Shown piece by piece: positions 26,509 through 34,758 of a stretch of 64,000 nucleotides of DNA. The notes under the pieces were generated by a model. The model was not told the DNA's origin. It did not search any database and was given only the letters and a program-made list of their open reading frames with translations. Position 1 is the stretch's first letter, and the number at the start of each line of letters is the position of its first letter. Origin of the DNA: Pseudomonas_T sp032052615 (lineage in GTDB: Bacteria > Pseudomonadota > Gammaproteobacteria > Pseudomonadales > Pseudomonadaceae); NCBI GenBank assembly GCA_032052615.1, contig DAMBWF010000001.1, forward strand, positions 248,001 to 312,000, written 5' to 3'. The position numbers and the translations under genes were made by a program.

Positions 26509-27562
26509 GCTCGATCGTTACATCGGCGCCAACGTGTTCGTCAGTATCCTCGCCGTGCTGGGTGTCATCCTGGGGCTGGCGCTGCTGTTCGCATTCATCG
26601 ACGAGCTGGGGGATATCAGCGAGTCCTACAGCCTGCGTCAGGCGGTCTGGTATGTCCTGCTCACCGCGCCCCGCCGGGCCTATGACATGCTGCCCATGGC
26701 GGCGTTGATCGGCAGCCTGATCGGGCTGGGCGCGCTGGCCAGCAGCAGCGAGTTGACCGTGATGCGGGCTGCCGGCGTGTCCATCGGGCGCATCGTCGGG
26801 GCGGTGATGAAGCCCTTGCTGGTACTGATGGTCGCGGGCGTGCTGGTGGGTGAATACCTGGCGCCCTGGAGCGAGAACATCGCCCAGGCCAGCCGCGCCC
26901 TGGCCCAAGGCGGCGGCGATGCCCAGAGCTCCAAGCACGGGCTTTGGCACCGCCAGGGGAACGAGTACGTGCATATCAACGCCGTCCAGCCCAGCGGCCT
27001 GCTGTTCGGCGTCACCCGTTACATATTCGACGACCAGCGGCATCTGCTTTCTTCCAGCTTCGCCCGCAAAGCCACTTACCAAGGCGACCATTGGCAACTG
27101 GACGATGTCACCACCACTTTCTTTCGAGACCGCCACACCGAGGTGGTGAACGCGCCCAGCGAGCGCTGGGACATCGAGCTGCAGCCGCAATTGCTCAGCA
27201 CGGTGGTGATGGAGCCGGAAGCGCTCTCGATCACCGGGCTGTGGCGCTACATCCACTACCTGGCGGACCAGGGGCTCAATAATGGTCGTTACTGGCTGGC
27301 GTTCTGGTCGAAGCTGCTGCAACCCTTGGTCACGGCGGCGCTGGTTCTGATGGCGATTTCGTTCATCTTCGGCCCGCTGCGTTCGGTGACCCTGGGGCAG
27401 CGAATCTTCACCGGTGTGGTGATCGGTTTCGTCGTACGCATCAGCCAGGACCTGCTCGGCCCGTCCAGCCTGGTGTTCGGGTTCTCGCCGCTGCTGGCGG
27501 TGCTGATCCCGGCTACCGTGTGTGCGCTGGCGGGTATCTGGCTATTGCGTCGAGCGGGTTGA
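26501..27562 (+). CDS. lptG: LPS export ABC transporter permease LptG
   Basis: This 353-residue partner of LptF has the same fold: membrane helices in the first about 100 residues, a periplasmic jellyroll, and three C-terminal helices (LVTAALVLMAISFIFGPL, then IGFVVRISQDLLGP). It begins MVKLDRYIGANVF, typical of LptG. The start overlaps lptF by 8 bp, so expression is coupled. A strong terminator follows the stop. Confidence 0.94.
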   Translation: MVKLDRYIGANVFVSILAVLGVILGLALLFAFIDELGDISESYSLRQAVWYVLLTAPRRAYDMLPMAALIGSLIGLGALASSSELTVMRAAGVSIGRIVGAVMKPLLVLMVAGVLVGEYLAPWSENIAQASRALAQGGGDAQSSKHGLWHRQGNEYVHINAVQPSGLLFGVTRYIFDDQRHLLSSSFARKATYQGDHWQLDDVTTTFFRDRHTEVVNAPSERWDIELQPQLLSTVVMEPEALSITGLWRYIHYLADQGLNNGRYWLAFWSKLLQPLVTAALVLMAISFIFGPLRSVTLGQRIFTGVVIGFVVRISQDLLGPSSLVFGFSPLLAVLIPATVCALAGIWLLRRAG

Positions 27563-27570
27563 CCCGACTG

Positions 27571-27598
27571 GAAAGGCCCTCCGAAGAGGGCTTTTTTT
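27571..27598 (+). terminator. Intrinsic terminator of lptFG
   Basis: GCCCTC-CGAA-GAGGGC followed by eight T is a classical terminator 9 bp past lptG. The T-run overlaps the stop codon of the convergent RDD gene. Confidence 0.9.
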
Positions 27599-28094
27599 AT
27601 TTCTTGTGGATGTTCTTCGGAAGCTGGACCACGCGGCTTTCCGAATAGCGGTCGTGCCAGGCGAGCCGCCGCTTATCCCACAGCACCCAGAGAAAACCGA
27701 GGCCGAGGCAGGCCCACGAAGCCAAGGCCACCAAGAAGCGCAGCAGCGCCTGCCAGAGATCAATGGCCGAACCGTCCGCGTTCTGGACGCGAATGCTCCA
27801 GACCTGCATACCCAGCGTCTGGCCGCTCTTGGTCCAGAACAGGGAGAAAAATCCGAATACGCTGAATAACAGCAGGGTGGCGAGCAACGGGTCATGGTCC
27901 AGGGCCCCGGCCTCGGCGAGCGCCTTGAGCCGATCGCCGCCATGAATCAGGCGCAACAGGACTTGCTGGTAGAGCAGCGTCACCACCATCATCAGGGCGA
28001 CGCAGAGCAACCCGTCGTAGAACATCGCGGCCAGGCGGCGCGGAAGGTGGGCAGGCGGAAAGTCGCCCTGAGGACGCAACGGGAACTTCGACAT
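27597..28094 (-). CDS. RDD family membrane protein
   Basis: This 165-residue protein has three or four membrane helices. It shows the RDD family features: an Arg in the first helix region (LPRRLAAMFYDGLL) and a Gln/Trp/Arg-rich second part (SGQTLGMQVWSIRVQNADG; ALLRFLVALASWACLG). RDD proteins have been linked to ion transport or membrane homeostasis, but no general function is known. It is convergent with lptG, as in P. aeruginosa, and follows the csp terminator on the same strand, so it probably has its own promoter. Confidence 0.85.
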   Translation of the reverse strand: MSKFPLRPQGDFPPAHLPRRLAAMFYDGLLCVALMMVVTLLYQQVLLRLIHGGDRLKALAEAGALDHDPLLATLLLFSVFGFFSLFWTKSGQTLGMQVWSIRVQNADGSAIDLWQALLRFLVALASWACLGLGFLWVLWDKRRLAWHDRYSESRVVQLPKNIHKK

Positions 28095-28139
28095 GACGGG
28101 CTCGCAGCCGGAAAAAGGGCATTCTACGAAAACGCGGGC

Positions 28140-28175
28140 AAAAAAAAGCCCCTGATGTTTCCATCAGGGGCCTTT
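28140..28175 (-). terminator. Intrinsic terminator of the cold-shock gene
   Basis: A 10-bp stem (28148-28157 with 28162-28171) with a TTTC loop is followed, on the minus strand, by a run of eight T. It lies 13 bp past the csp stop. Confidence 0.9.
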
Positions 28176-28188
28176 GTGGCGGAGGCTA

Positions 28189-28401
28189 TTAGCCCAGGAT
28201 TTGAACCTGGTCAGCCTGCATGCCTTTTTGACCTTGCACTGCGATGAAGCTAACGCGCTGGCCTTCTTTCAGGCTCTTGAAGCCGTTACCTTCGATAGCG
28301 CGGAAGTGCACGAACAGATCCGGACCGCTCTCAGGGGTAATGAAACCAAAACCCTTCTCGTCGTTAAACCATTTAACGGTGCCGTTTTGACGATTCGACA
28401 T
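28189..28401 (-). CDS. CspA-family cold-shock/RNA chaperone protein
   Basis: This 70-residue single cold-shock domain begins MSNRQNGTVKWFNDEKGFGF. RNP1 (KGFGFI) and RNP2 (LFVHF) are intact, so it should bind single-stranded RNA/DNA and prevent structure formation. AAGGAA gives a good ribosome site about 7 bp before the ATG. About 480 bp without a gene lie upstream, enough for the long structured 5' leader often seen for csp genes. Several paralogues exist in Pseudomonas, so no individual symbol is assigned. Confidence 0.95.
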   Translation of the reverse strand: MSNRQNGTVKWFNDEKGFGFITPESGPDLFVHFRAIEGNGFKSLKEGQRVSFIAVQGQKGMQADQVQILG

Positions 28402-28884
28402 GTCTTATTTCCTTGGAACTAGAGTTGATGACAGCCTCTATTGAGCAAACGCACAGAGGGCTGGAACTGGTTGCAGAGAGTAAGAGAAGTCGAGCGGGAT
28501 GTAGCGGATCTGTAGGATCTACTGCACCAGGTCACGATTCAACAGCGACCCATGCAAACACAGTGGGCACACTCTACGCTAACTCTCTGGCAAATGCCAA
28601 CCCCCGAAAAGCGACGCTTGACAGAGGCTGCGGGGAAGAAAATACACCTGAATGTGTTGCGTTTATACGGGGCCGCGAAGGTTTGTTTGAAAGCGAATGT
28701 CACCACACGGGTCGGATCTCCCGTAAGTGCCTTTCTAGAGCGGCTCGGCGATGGGCGGCGGGAGGTGGCGCAAGGCGTGGAAAGGGTTCGGACGCGAGCA
28801 TTCGAAGCGTCCGTCGCGCGAAGCGCGGGAATCTTTACCGTCCATCGCGATGTCCATTGATCACACCCATCAATGGAGGTCGGT
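28402..28884. other. Intergenic region between csp and a small plus-strand gene
   Basis: This 483-bp stretch between divergent genes is less GC-rich near the csp side. It probably holds the csp promoter and untranslated leader on the minus strand and the promoter of the 81-aa gene on the plus strand. Short open frames within it have no ribosome site or recognisable product. No convincing consensus promoter was found by eye. Confidence 0.5.
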
Positions 28885-29130
28885 ATGGCCCGTAAGCACT
28901 TCAAGGAATTCGAGGCGATTTCTTCCGCCTACCCCGAGGGGGATGGTTTCAAGGCGGTCATTGGCGTGAAGCGCCGTAGCGTCGACGAGAAGCCCAGGTT
29001 CCATCGTGTCGCGAACGACCACGCTTATGCGCTGGCCAGCGAGGCGGACGAGGCGGCCGAAGCCGCCCTGGCGAAAGTGGTGGAAATCAGCCCGGAAGGC
29101 GGATTGATCTGGGAGGAGCACGCCATCTGA
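28885..29130 (+). CDS. Small conserved-looking hypothetical protein (81 aa)
   Basis: This 81-residue protein starts MARKHFKEFEAISSAYPEG. The ATG at 28885 was chosen because GGAGGT lies 4 bp before it; an in-frame ATG at 28873 would place the ribosome site inside the gene. A basic N-terminus and VIGVKRRSVDEKPRF are followed by an acidic Ala/Glu-rich helix (EADEAAEAALAKVVEI) and the tail GLIWEEHAI. Codon usage resembles neighbouring genes. No family is recognised. A small hairpin follows directly. Confidence 0.65.
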   Translation: MARKHFKEFEAISSAYPEGDGFKAVIGVKRRSVDEKPRFHRVANDHAYALASEADEAAEAALAKVVEISPEGGLIWEEHAI

Positions 29131-29441
29131 TCGAGCGTCGCGCGCTCGACGGCAGCCGGAGCGACCCCGATGGAGTGCCTTGGCATGGGCGTGCCGCCGA
29201 GGCATGAGGTCGCCCTGCCCCGGCGGCTCACCGACAGGCCGTCTCGTCTCGACCCGCCTCGGCGATGCGTGACTACCCCAGCGAGGCGGCCCTGCCATCG
29301 ACCGCTTCCGTCTCGACGGTCGGCTGGGTAGCGATACCGGCGCCGCCTGGTCGACGAAACGCGAGCCTGCGCGCGTCGATACGGCACCATCCAGGCGTCG
29401 GCGGCGGAGGAGAGCCGCCAAGGGCCGTTCGAGGTGAAGGT
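29131..29441. other. Intergenic region between the 81-aa gene and bdhA
   Basis: The region begins with a 7-bp stem-loop (29131-29149, TCGAGCG with CGCTCGA) right after the stop of the 81-aa gene, a weak terminator candidate without a T-tract. The remaining about 290 bp lie beyond the bdhA stop on the other strand and contain no gene that I can support. Confidence 0.4.
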
Positions 29442-30527
29442 TCAGGCGGCCCGGGGCGACACGATGATCTTCACGTTGTGCTCCTTGTTGTGCACCAGTT
29501 CCTCGAAGCCTTTCTCGACGATCCGTTCCAGCTCGATCCGACCGGTTACCAGCGGCGCGATATCCAGGCGGCCATCCGCGATGAAGGCGATCACGTCAGC
29601 GAATTCGCCGTTGTAGGCCAACGCTCCGAATACCTGCTTCTCGGTGGCCACCAGCTCGAAGAAGTTGAACGAGCTGGGTTCCTCGAAGATGCCCACCAGC
29701 ACGCAGGTCCCCGCCTTGCGGATCGCGTCGATGGCCAGCTTGGCGGTGTGCTTGTTGCCGATGCATTCGAAGCTGACGTCGGCGCCGAGGCCCTGGGTCA
29801 GCTTGCGCAGCTCTTCCAGCACGTCGCACTCGTTCGGGTCGAGCACATGGCTGGCGCCCACCTCGCAGGCCTTGGCCTTGCGCGCCGAGGACATTTCCAG
29901 GGCGATCACCTGGGCCGCGCCAGCGGCCTTAGCGCACATGATGGTGCACAGGCCGATGGTGCCGGCGCCGACCACCACCACCTTGCGCCCGAGCAGGCTG
30001 CCGGCCTTCTTCACCGCGTGCATGCCCACCGCCAGTGGCTCGATCAGCGCCCCGGCCTCGGCCGGGAAACCGGCCGGCAGCTTGTACAGCAGGTTGGCCG
30101 GTACGTTCACCCACTCGGCGAAGGCGCCGTTGTTCATCAGCCCGGTGAAGGCCAGGCGCTCGCAGAGGTTGTACTGGCCGTGACGGCAGTAATAGCAGGT
30201 GCCGCAGTGCTGGCAGGCGTCGGCGGCGACCACCTCGCCAGGAGCGAAGCCTTCGACGCCGGCGCCGAGCGCGACGATCTCGCCGCAGAATTCATGGCCG
30301 AGGATGCACTGGCCCTTGATGCCGGTCAGCGGGTGGGGCGTTTCCACCGGGATGAACACCGGGCCGGCAACGTACTCGTGCAGGTCCGAGCCGCAGATGC
30401 CACACCAATGTACGTGGATCTGCACCCAGCCGGGCGGCGGATTGCCGGGCAGCGGCACGTCTTCCACGCGAATGTCGTGGCGCCCGTGCCAGACCGCCGC
30501 GCGCATGCTGTTGGGGGAGGGGGTCAT
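29442..30527 (-). CDS. bdhA: 2,3-butanediol dehydrogenase (zinc-dependent MDR family)
   Basis: This 361-residue zinc alcohol dehydrogenase oxidises a 2,3-butanediol isomer to acetoin with NAD+. The catalytic zinc site shows CGICGSDLHEY and GHEFCGE. The structural zinc is bound by the four-cysteine block CQHCGTCYYCRHGQYNLC. The Rossmann motif GAGTIG lies in the coenzyme domain. It is the last gene of the aco operon, 42 bp after acoC, with AGGAGA before the ATG. The stereospecificity ((R,R) in related enzymes) is inferred. Confidence 0.92.
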   Translation of the reverse strand: MTPSPNSMRAAVWHGRHDIRVEDVPLPGNPPPGWVQIHVHWCGICGSDLHEYVAGPVFIPVETPHPLTGIKGQCILGHEFCGEIVALGAGVEGFAPGEVVAADACQHCGTCYYCRHGQYNLCERLAFTGLMNNGAFAEWVNVPANLLYKLPAGFPAEAGALIEPLAVGMHAVKKAGSLLGRKVVVVGAGTIGLCTIMCAKAAGAAQVIALEMSSARKAKACEVGASHVLDPNECDVLEELRKLTQGLGADVSFECIGNKHTAKLAIDAIRKAGTCVLVGIFEEPSSFNFFELVATEKQVFGALAYNGEFADVIAFIADGRLDIAPLVTGRIELERIVEKGFEELVHNKEHNVKIIVSPRAA

Positions 30528-30569
30528 GATTCGTCTCCTGGGGGCCCGGCGCGGCCGGGCCTCGGTCGG

Positions 30570-31682
30570 TCAATGGCGTTGAAGGAAATCCAGCAGCAAG
30601 GCGTTGACCGCTTCGGCGGCCTCCAATTGCAGCATGTGTGCCTGCCCCGGCAGCACGTGGACCTCGGCCGGCAGGCCCTGGGCGTGATGGGCCGGGATGA
30701 TGGCGTCGGCTTCGCCCCAGATGACCAGCGCCGGGTGTCGGCCGCTTTCCAGCACGCCGCGCAGATCCACCTGCTGGCGGCCGTCGCGGAACAGCCGGTC
30801 GGTCAATTGGCGCAACGCCGTGTCCACGCCCTCCAGGCGCTTGAACTTGAGCATGTCCTCGAGCATCTGCCGGGTGACCAGCGCGGGGTCGGAGAACAGT
30901 TGCACCAGCTGCGGCTTGAGAGCGTTGCGGTTGGCGGCCTCGACGAAGCCTTGCAGGTAGGCGCCGTTGATCTCCGTGCCCAGGCCGGCGCTGCCCAGCA
31001 GGCTCAGGGTGAGCACCCGTTGCGGCGCCAGGCGGGCGGTGTTGAGCGCCACGGCGCCGCCCATGGAATGCCCGGCCAGGTGGGCCTGGGGAATGTCCAA
31101 GTGATCGAGCAGGGCCAGCACCGCGCCGCTCAACTCGTCCAGGTCGCCGGTTGCCAGCGCCTTGCCCGACTCGCCGTGGCCCGGCAGGTCCAGGGCGACG
31201 ACCCGGCGCCCGACGGCCAGCGCCTCGTGGTTGAACAACCAGTTGTTGAGGTCGCCGCCGAAGCCGTGGATGAGCACCAGCGGCTGGCCGCCTTCGCCGC
31301 GCTCGAAGTAGCGCAGCGTGCGGTCGCCAAGCTCGACCTTCCGGGGCGCCGGACCGCTGTCGGCCTCGTCGCCGCCGCCGGGCACGAACTCGGCCTGGAA
31401 GCGTTCGATCACCGCGTCGACCTCTTCCTCGCTGGCCTCGCCCTCGACCACCACGCCCAGCAGCGCGCCCACGGGCAGTGTCTCGTCCTCTTGCGCCACC
31501 TGGCGCCGCAGCACGCCGGAGAACGGCGCCTCGACGCTGCTGCTGATCTTGTCGGTCTCCACGTCGAGCACGTCGTCGCCCTTTTCGATGGCGTCGCCGT
31601 TCTGCTTGAGCCAGGCGTTCACCCGACCCTCGGTCATCGACAGGCCCCACTTGGGCATGGTCAGGGTATGGATACGGCTCAT
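30570..31682 (-). CDS. acoC: Acetoin dehydrogenase E2 (dihydrolipoyl acetyltransferase), AcoC
   Basis: This 370-residue E2 subunit of the acetoin dehydrogenase complex transfers the acetyl group from lipoyl-lysine to CoA. The N-terminal lipoyl domain (residues 1-80) has the modified Lys in ETDKISS. Unlike pyruvate dehydrogenase E2, the C-terminal part is an alpha/beta-hydrolase fold with nucleophile elbow GHSMGG and a late His in GQAHMLQ, the normal AcoC design. ATG overlaps the acoB stop by 4 bp; this start is fixed by the lipoyl-domain N-terminus. Confidence 0.93.
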   Translation of the reverse strand: MSRIHTLTMPKWGLSMTEGRVNAWLKQNGDAIEKGDDVLDVETDKISSSVEAPFSGVLRRQVAQEDETLPVGALLGVVVEGEASEEEVDAVIERFQAEFVPGGGDEADSGPAPRKVELGDRTLRYFERGEGGQPLVLIHGFGGDLNNWLFNHEALAVGRRVVALDLPGHGESGKALATGDLDELSGAVLALLDHLDIPQAHLAGHSMGGAVALNTARLAPQRVLTLSLLGSAGLGTEINGAYLQGFVEAANRNALKPQLVQLFSDPALVTRQMLEDMLKFKRLEGVDTALRQLTDRLFRDGRQQVDLRGVLESGRHPALVIWGEADAIIPAHHAQGLPAEVHVLPGQAHMLQLEAAEAVNALLLDFLQRH

Positions 31683-32698
31683 GCCACTTTCCTCCCTTGG
31701 ACCAGTTCCAGCACCGTGGCCTCGATCTTCGCCGCGCTGGGAATGTATAGGTCCTCCAGGGCATCGGAGAAGGGCACCGGGGTATGGGGCGCGGTGACCT
31801 GGCGGATCGGCCCCTTGAGGACGTCGAAGGCCTGCTCGGCGACCAGCGCGGAAATGTCGGTGGCTAGGGAGCAGCGCGGGTTGGCTTCGTCGATGACCAC
31901 TAGGCGGCCGGTCTTCTCCACGCTTTCCAGGATGCTGTCGGTGTCCATCGGGCTGGTGGTACGCAGGTCCAGTACCTCGCAGGACACGCCCTGGCGCGCC
32001 AGGCTGGCGGCGGCGTCCATCGCCAGGTGGACCATGCGGCCGTAGGTCACCAGGGTCGCGTCGTCGCCGTCGCGGAGGAAGTTGGCCTCGCCGAAGGGGA
32101 CGGTGTAGAGCTCTTCCGGCACCTCGCCCTGCATCGAATAGAGCAATTTGTGCTCGCAGAAGATCACCGGGTCGTTGTCGCGGATGGCCTGGATCAGCAG
32201 GCCCTTGGCATCGTACGGCGAGGACGGGCAGACCACCTTCAACCCGGGAATATGGGTCCATAGCGCGGTGAGCATCTGGGAGTGCTGGGCGGCGGCGCGC
32301 AGGCCGGCGCCGACCATGGTGCGGATCACCAGCGGGGTGACCGCCTTGCCGCCGAACATGTAGCGAAACTTGGCGGCCTGGTTGAGGATCTGGTCCAGGC
32401 AGCAGCCGGCGAAGTCGACGAACATCAGCTCGCATACCGGGCGCAGGCCTCGGGTCGCCGCGCCCACGGCCGCGCCGACGTAGCCGATTTCCGACAACGG
32501 GGTGTCCAGCACCCGGCCGGGAAACTGGTGGTACAGGCCCTTGGTGACCCCGAGCACGCCGCCCCAGGCGTCGTCGTCGCCGGGCGCGCCGGCGCCGCCG
32601 GCATTGTCCTCGCCCATGACGAACACCGTGGCATCGCGGCGCATTTCCTGGGCCAGGGCTTCGTTGATGGCCTGCTGGTAACTGATCTTTCTGGCCAT
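31679..32698 (-). CDS. acoB: Acetoin dehydrogenase E1 beta subunit, AcoB
   Basis: This 339-residue beta subunit of the thiamine-diphosphate-dependent acetoin dehydrogenase (acetoin:DCPIP oxidoreductase) resembles the pyruvate dehydrogenase E1 beta chain. Features are MARKISYQQAINEALAQEM, MGEDNAGGAG, the transketolase-type central region, and a C-terminal domain with VLDLRTTSPMDTDSI. It follows acoA by 32 bp and overlaps acoC by 4 bp. Together with AcoA it cleaves acetoin to acetaldehyde and an acetyl-lipoyl intermediate. Confidence 0.94.
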   Translation of the reverse strand: MARKISYQQAINEALAQEMRRDATVFVMGEDNAGGAGAPGDDDAWGGVLGVTKGLYHQFPGRVLDTPLSEIGYVGAAVGAATRGLRPVCELMFVDFAGCCLDQILNQAAKFRYMFGGKAVTPLVIRTMVGAGLRAAAQHSQMLTALWTHIPGLKVVCPSSPYDAKGLLIQAIRDNDPVIFCEHKLLYSMQGEVPEELYTVPFGEANFLRDGDDATLVTYGRMVHLAMDAAASLARQGVSCEVLDLRTTSPMDTDSILESVEKTGRLVVIDEANPRCSLATDISALVAEQAFDVLKGPIRQVTAPHTPVPFSDALEDLYIPSAAKIEATVLELVQGRKVA

Positions 32699-32730
32699 GA
32701 TGGCTCTCCTGTTGTTGTTCTTCGGGCGGC

Positions 32731-33705
32731 TCAGGGGTAGGCGACGTAGACGTCGCTGAGCAGGTCGGCGGGGGAGGGTTTGGGGTCGGCCTTGGCGCGC
32801 AGCACCGCTTCTTCGATGCCGGCCTCGACCTCGGCATCGATGGCGTCCAGGGCGCTGGCCTGCAGCAGGCCGGCGCGGGTGGTGCGGTCGCGGAACTGCA
32901 TCAGGCAGTCGCGGGTTTCGCGGTAGTGCTTGACCTCGTCGGCCGCGCGGTAGGTCTGGGCGTCGCCTTCGAAGTGGCCGTAGTAGCGGGTCAGCTTCAC
33001 CTCGATCAGCGACGGGCCTTCGCCGGCGCGGGCGCGTTCGATGGCGGCGCCGGCGGCCTCGTGCACGGCAAAGAAGTCGAAGCCGTCCACCGTTACGCCG
33101 GGCATGCCGAAGCCGGCCGCGCGGTCGGCGATGTGGTCGCAGGCCACCGACCAGTTGGCGGCGGTGGCCTCGGCGTAGCCGTTGTTCTCCGCCACGAAGA
33201 TGCACGGCAGGTTCCACACCGAGGCCAGGTTCATCGCCTCGAACACCGCGCCTTCGTTGGAGCCGCCGTCGCCGAAGAAGGCCACCGCCACCGCGCGGTT
33301 GCCCTTGAGCTTGGCGGCCAGCGCGGCGCCCGCCGCCAGGGGCGCGCCGGCGCCGACGATGCCGTTGGCGCCGAGCATGCCCTTGGACAGGTCGGCGATG
33401 TGCATCGAGCCGCCCTTGCCCTGGCAGACGCCGGTCTTCTTGCCGTAGATCTCGGCCATCATCCCGTATACGTCCACCCCCTTGGCGATGCAGTGGCCAT
33501 GGCCGCGGTGGTTGGAGGCGATGCAGTCCTCGTCGTCGAGGTGGGCCATGACCCCGGCGGCGGAGGCTTCCTCGCCGGCGTACAAATGCACGAAGCCGGG
33601 GATCTCGCCGGTGGCGAATTCCACGTGCAGGCGTTCCTCGAAGGCGCGGATGGTGCGCATCACGCGGTAGGCATGGAGCAGGCGCTCAGTCGAAAGCGTG
33701 GACAT
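32731..33705 (-). CDS. acoA: Acetoin dehydrogenase E1 alpha subunit, AcoA
   Basis: This 324-residue E1 alpha subunit binds thiamine diphosphate through the GDGGSNEG...ENNGYAEA motif (about residues 148-180). Other E1-alpha landmarks are GFVHLYAGEEASAAGV, NHRGHGHCIAKG and KGGSMHI. It acts in the cytoplasm with AcoB and AcoC. Its start lies 20 bp inside the end of acoX, which indicates translational coupling. Confidence 0.94.
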   Translation of the reverse strand: MSTLSTERLLHAYRVMRTIRAFEERLHVEFATGEIPGFVHLYAGEEASAAGVMAHLDDEDCIASNHRGHGHCIAKGVDVYGMMAEIYGKKTGVCQGKGGSMHIADLSKGMLGANGIVGAGAPLAAGAALAAKLKGNRAVAVAFFGDGGSNEGAVFEAMNLASVWNLPCIFVAENNGYAEATAANWSVACDHIADRAAGFGMPGVTVDGFDFFAVHEAAGAAIERARAGEGPSLIEVKLTRYYGHFEGDAQTYRAADEVKHYRETRDCLMQFRDRTTRAGLLQASALDAIDAEVEAGIEEAVLRAKADPKPSPADLLSDVYVAYP

Positions 33706-34750
33706 TTTCTTGTTCTCCAGGGTGGTTCACGGGCTTGCCAGGGACGGCCAGCAGGCGATGGCAGGCGGCGAAGGCCAGGGCGGCCTCGACGTCGATGCTC
33801 AGCGGGCCGTCGAGTTCGAGGGTGATGGTGGGGCGGTCGGCGGCGGCGAACTCGATCTCGCGTTCGCCGTCCAGCGCCAGGGTGCCGGCGGACAACAGCG
33901 GCAGGCGCGGCACGCCCGGCTCCAGGCTGCCGCTGGCGATGATGCCGCAGGCCTGCAGCAGGCCGGGGGCGAGCGGCGCCAGCAGGGTGTGTTCGGCGCC
34001 GGGAGCAAGGCGCACCCAGCTACCGCGCGGGCAGCGCCGCGACACCGGATTCCACAGCCCGCACAGCGACGACAGGCCGATGGCGTGGGGTTCGGCGAAG
34101 GCGGCGTAGACTTCCGCCAGGTCCTCGGCGCGGCTGATGGCGCGGGCACCGGTGAAGGTCAGCGAGGAGGCCGCGATTTCCACCAGGGCGATCTCGTCGA
34201 TCCCGCGCGCCGGCAGCCGCACCCGCAGGCGCTTGTTCTGCCGCAGGGCGATCTCCGCGGGGAGGCGCCCGCTGGCGTAGAGCCCCCCGGCGAGGCCCGC
34301 GCCAGTGGCCTCGCGCAGCTCGGGGAACGCATTGTTGGTGCCGGTGGACAGGCACAGCAGCGGGATGTCGCCGACCTCGGCGGCCACCGCCTTGTGGGTG
34401 CCATCGCCGCCAAGCACCGCCACCAGGGCGACGCCGCGCTCGGCCAGCATGCGCGCCGCCCGGCGGGTATCCTCCACGCTCTGGCGCAGCGGCAGGTCGA
34501 GGAACTCCAGGCGCGGCCAGCCGCTATCGTGGGCGTGACGGCTGGCGCTGGCCTTGAGCACGGCGGCGGCGATGCCGGTCATGTCCGGCGGCATCAGCAC
34601 CTCGTCCACCCCGGTGGCGCCGAACGCGCCGAGCAGGCGCTGCACCACGGCGGCCTTGTCGGTGCTGGAGTACAGCCCGGCGTTGGCGGTGAGGCGGCGC
34701 ACGTCACGGCCGGAGGCGGGGTTGGCGATGATGCCGACCCGCAGGGGCAT
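33686..34750 (-). CDS. acoX: AcoX, NAD-kinase-like protein of acetoin operons
   Basis: This 354-residue member of the AcoX / ATP-NAD kinase-like family carries the nucleotide-binding signature GGDGTHK and an N-terminal Rossmann-like start (LRVGIIANPASGRDV). AcoX accompanies acoABC in many bacteria but is reported to be dispensable for acetoin dehydrogenase activity and has no settled role. The start at 34750 gives the expected N-terminus; the longer frame would run into the SDR gene, whose stop is 8 bp upstream. It overlaps acoA by 20 bp. Confidence 0.9.
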   Translation of the reverse strand: MPLRVGIIANPASGRDVRRLTANAGLYSSTDKAAVVQRLLGAFGATGVDEVLMPPDMTGIAAAVLKASASRHAHDSGWPRLEFLDLPLRQSVEDTRRAARMLAERGVALVAVLGGDGTHKAVAAEVGDIPLLCLSTGTNNAFPELREATGAGLAGGLYASGRLPAEIALRQNKRLRVRLPARGIDEIALVEIAASSLTFTGARAISRAEDLAEVYAAFAEPHAIGLSSLCGLWNPVSRRCPRGSWVRLAPGAEHTLLAPLAPGLLQACGIIASGSLEPGVPRLPLLSAGTLALDGEREIEFAAADRPTITLELDGPLSIDVEAALAFAACHRLLAVPGKPVNHPGEQENVHAFD

Positions 34751-34758
34751 GGCCGCGC

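Noticed and set aside
28413..28895. Plus-strand open frame upstream of the 81-aa gene
   Set aside because: It overlaps the csp leader and the ribosome site of the 81-aa gene, has no Shine-Dalgarno, and its product has no coherent composition.
29265..32045. 926-codon plus-strand open frame across bdhA and acoC
   Set aside because: It spans the gap between two real minus-strand genes and has no recognisable domain; both minus-strand genes have complete catalytic motifs.
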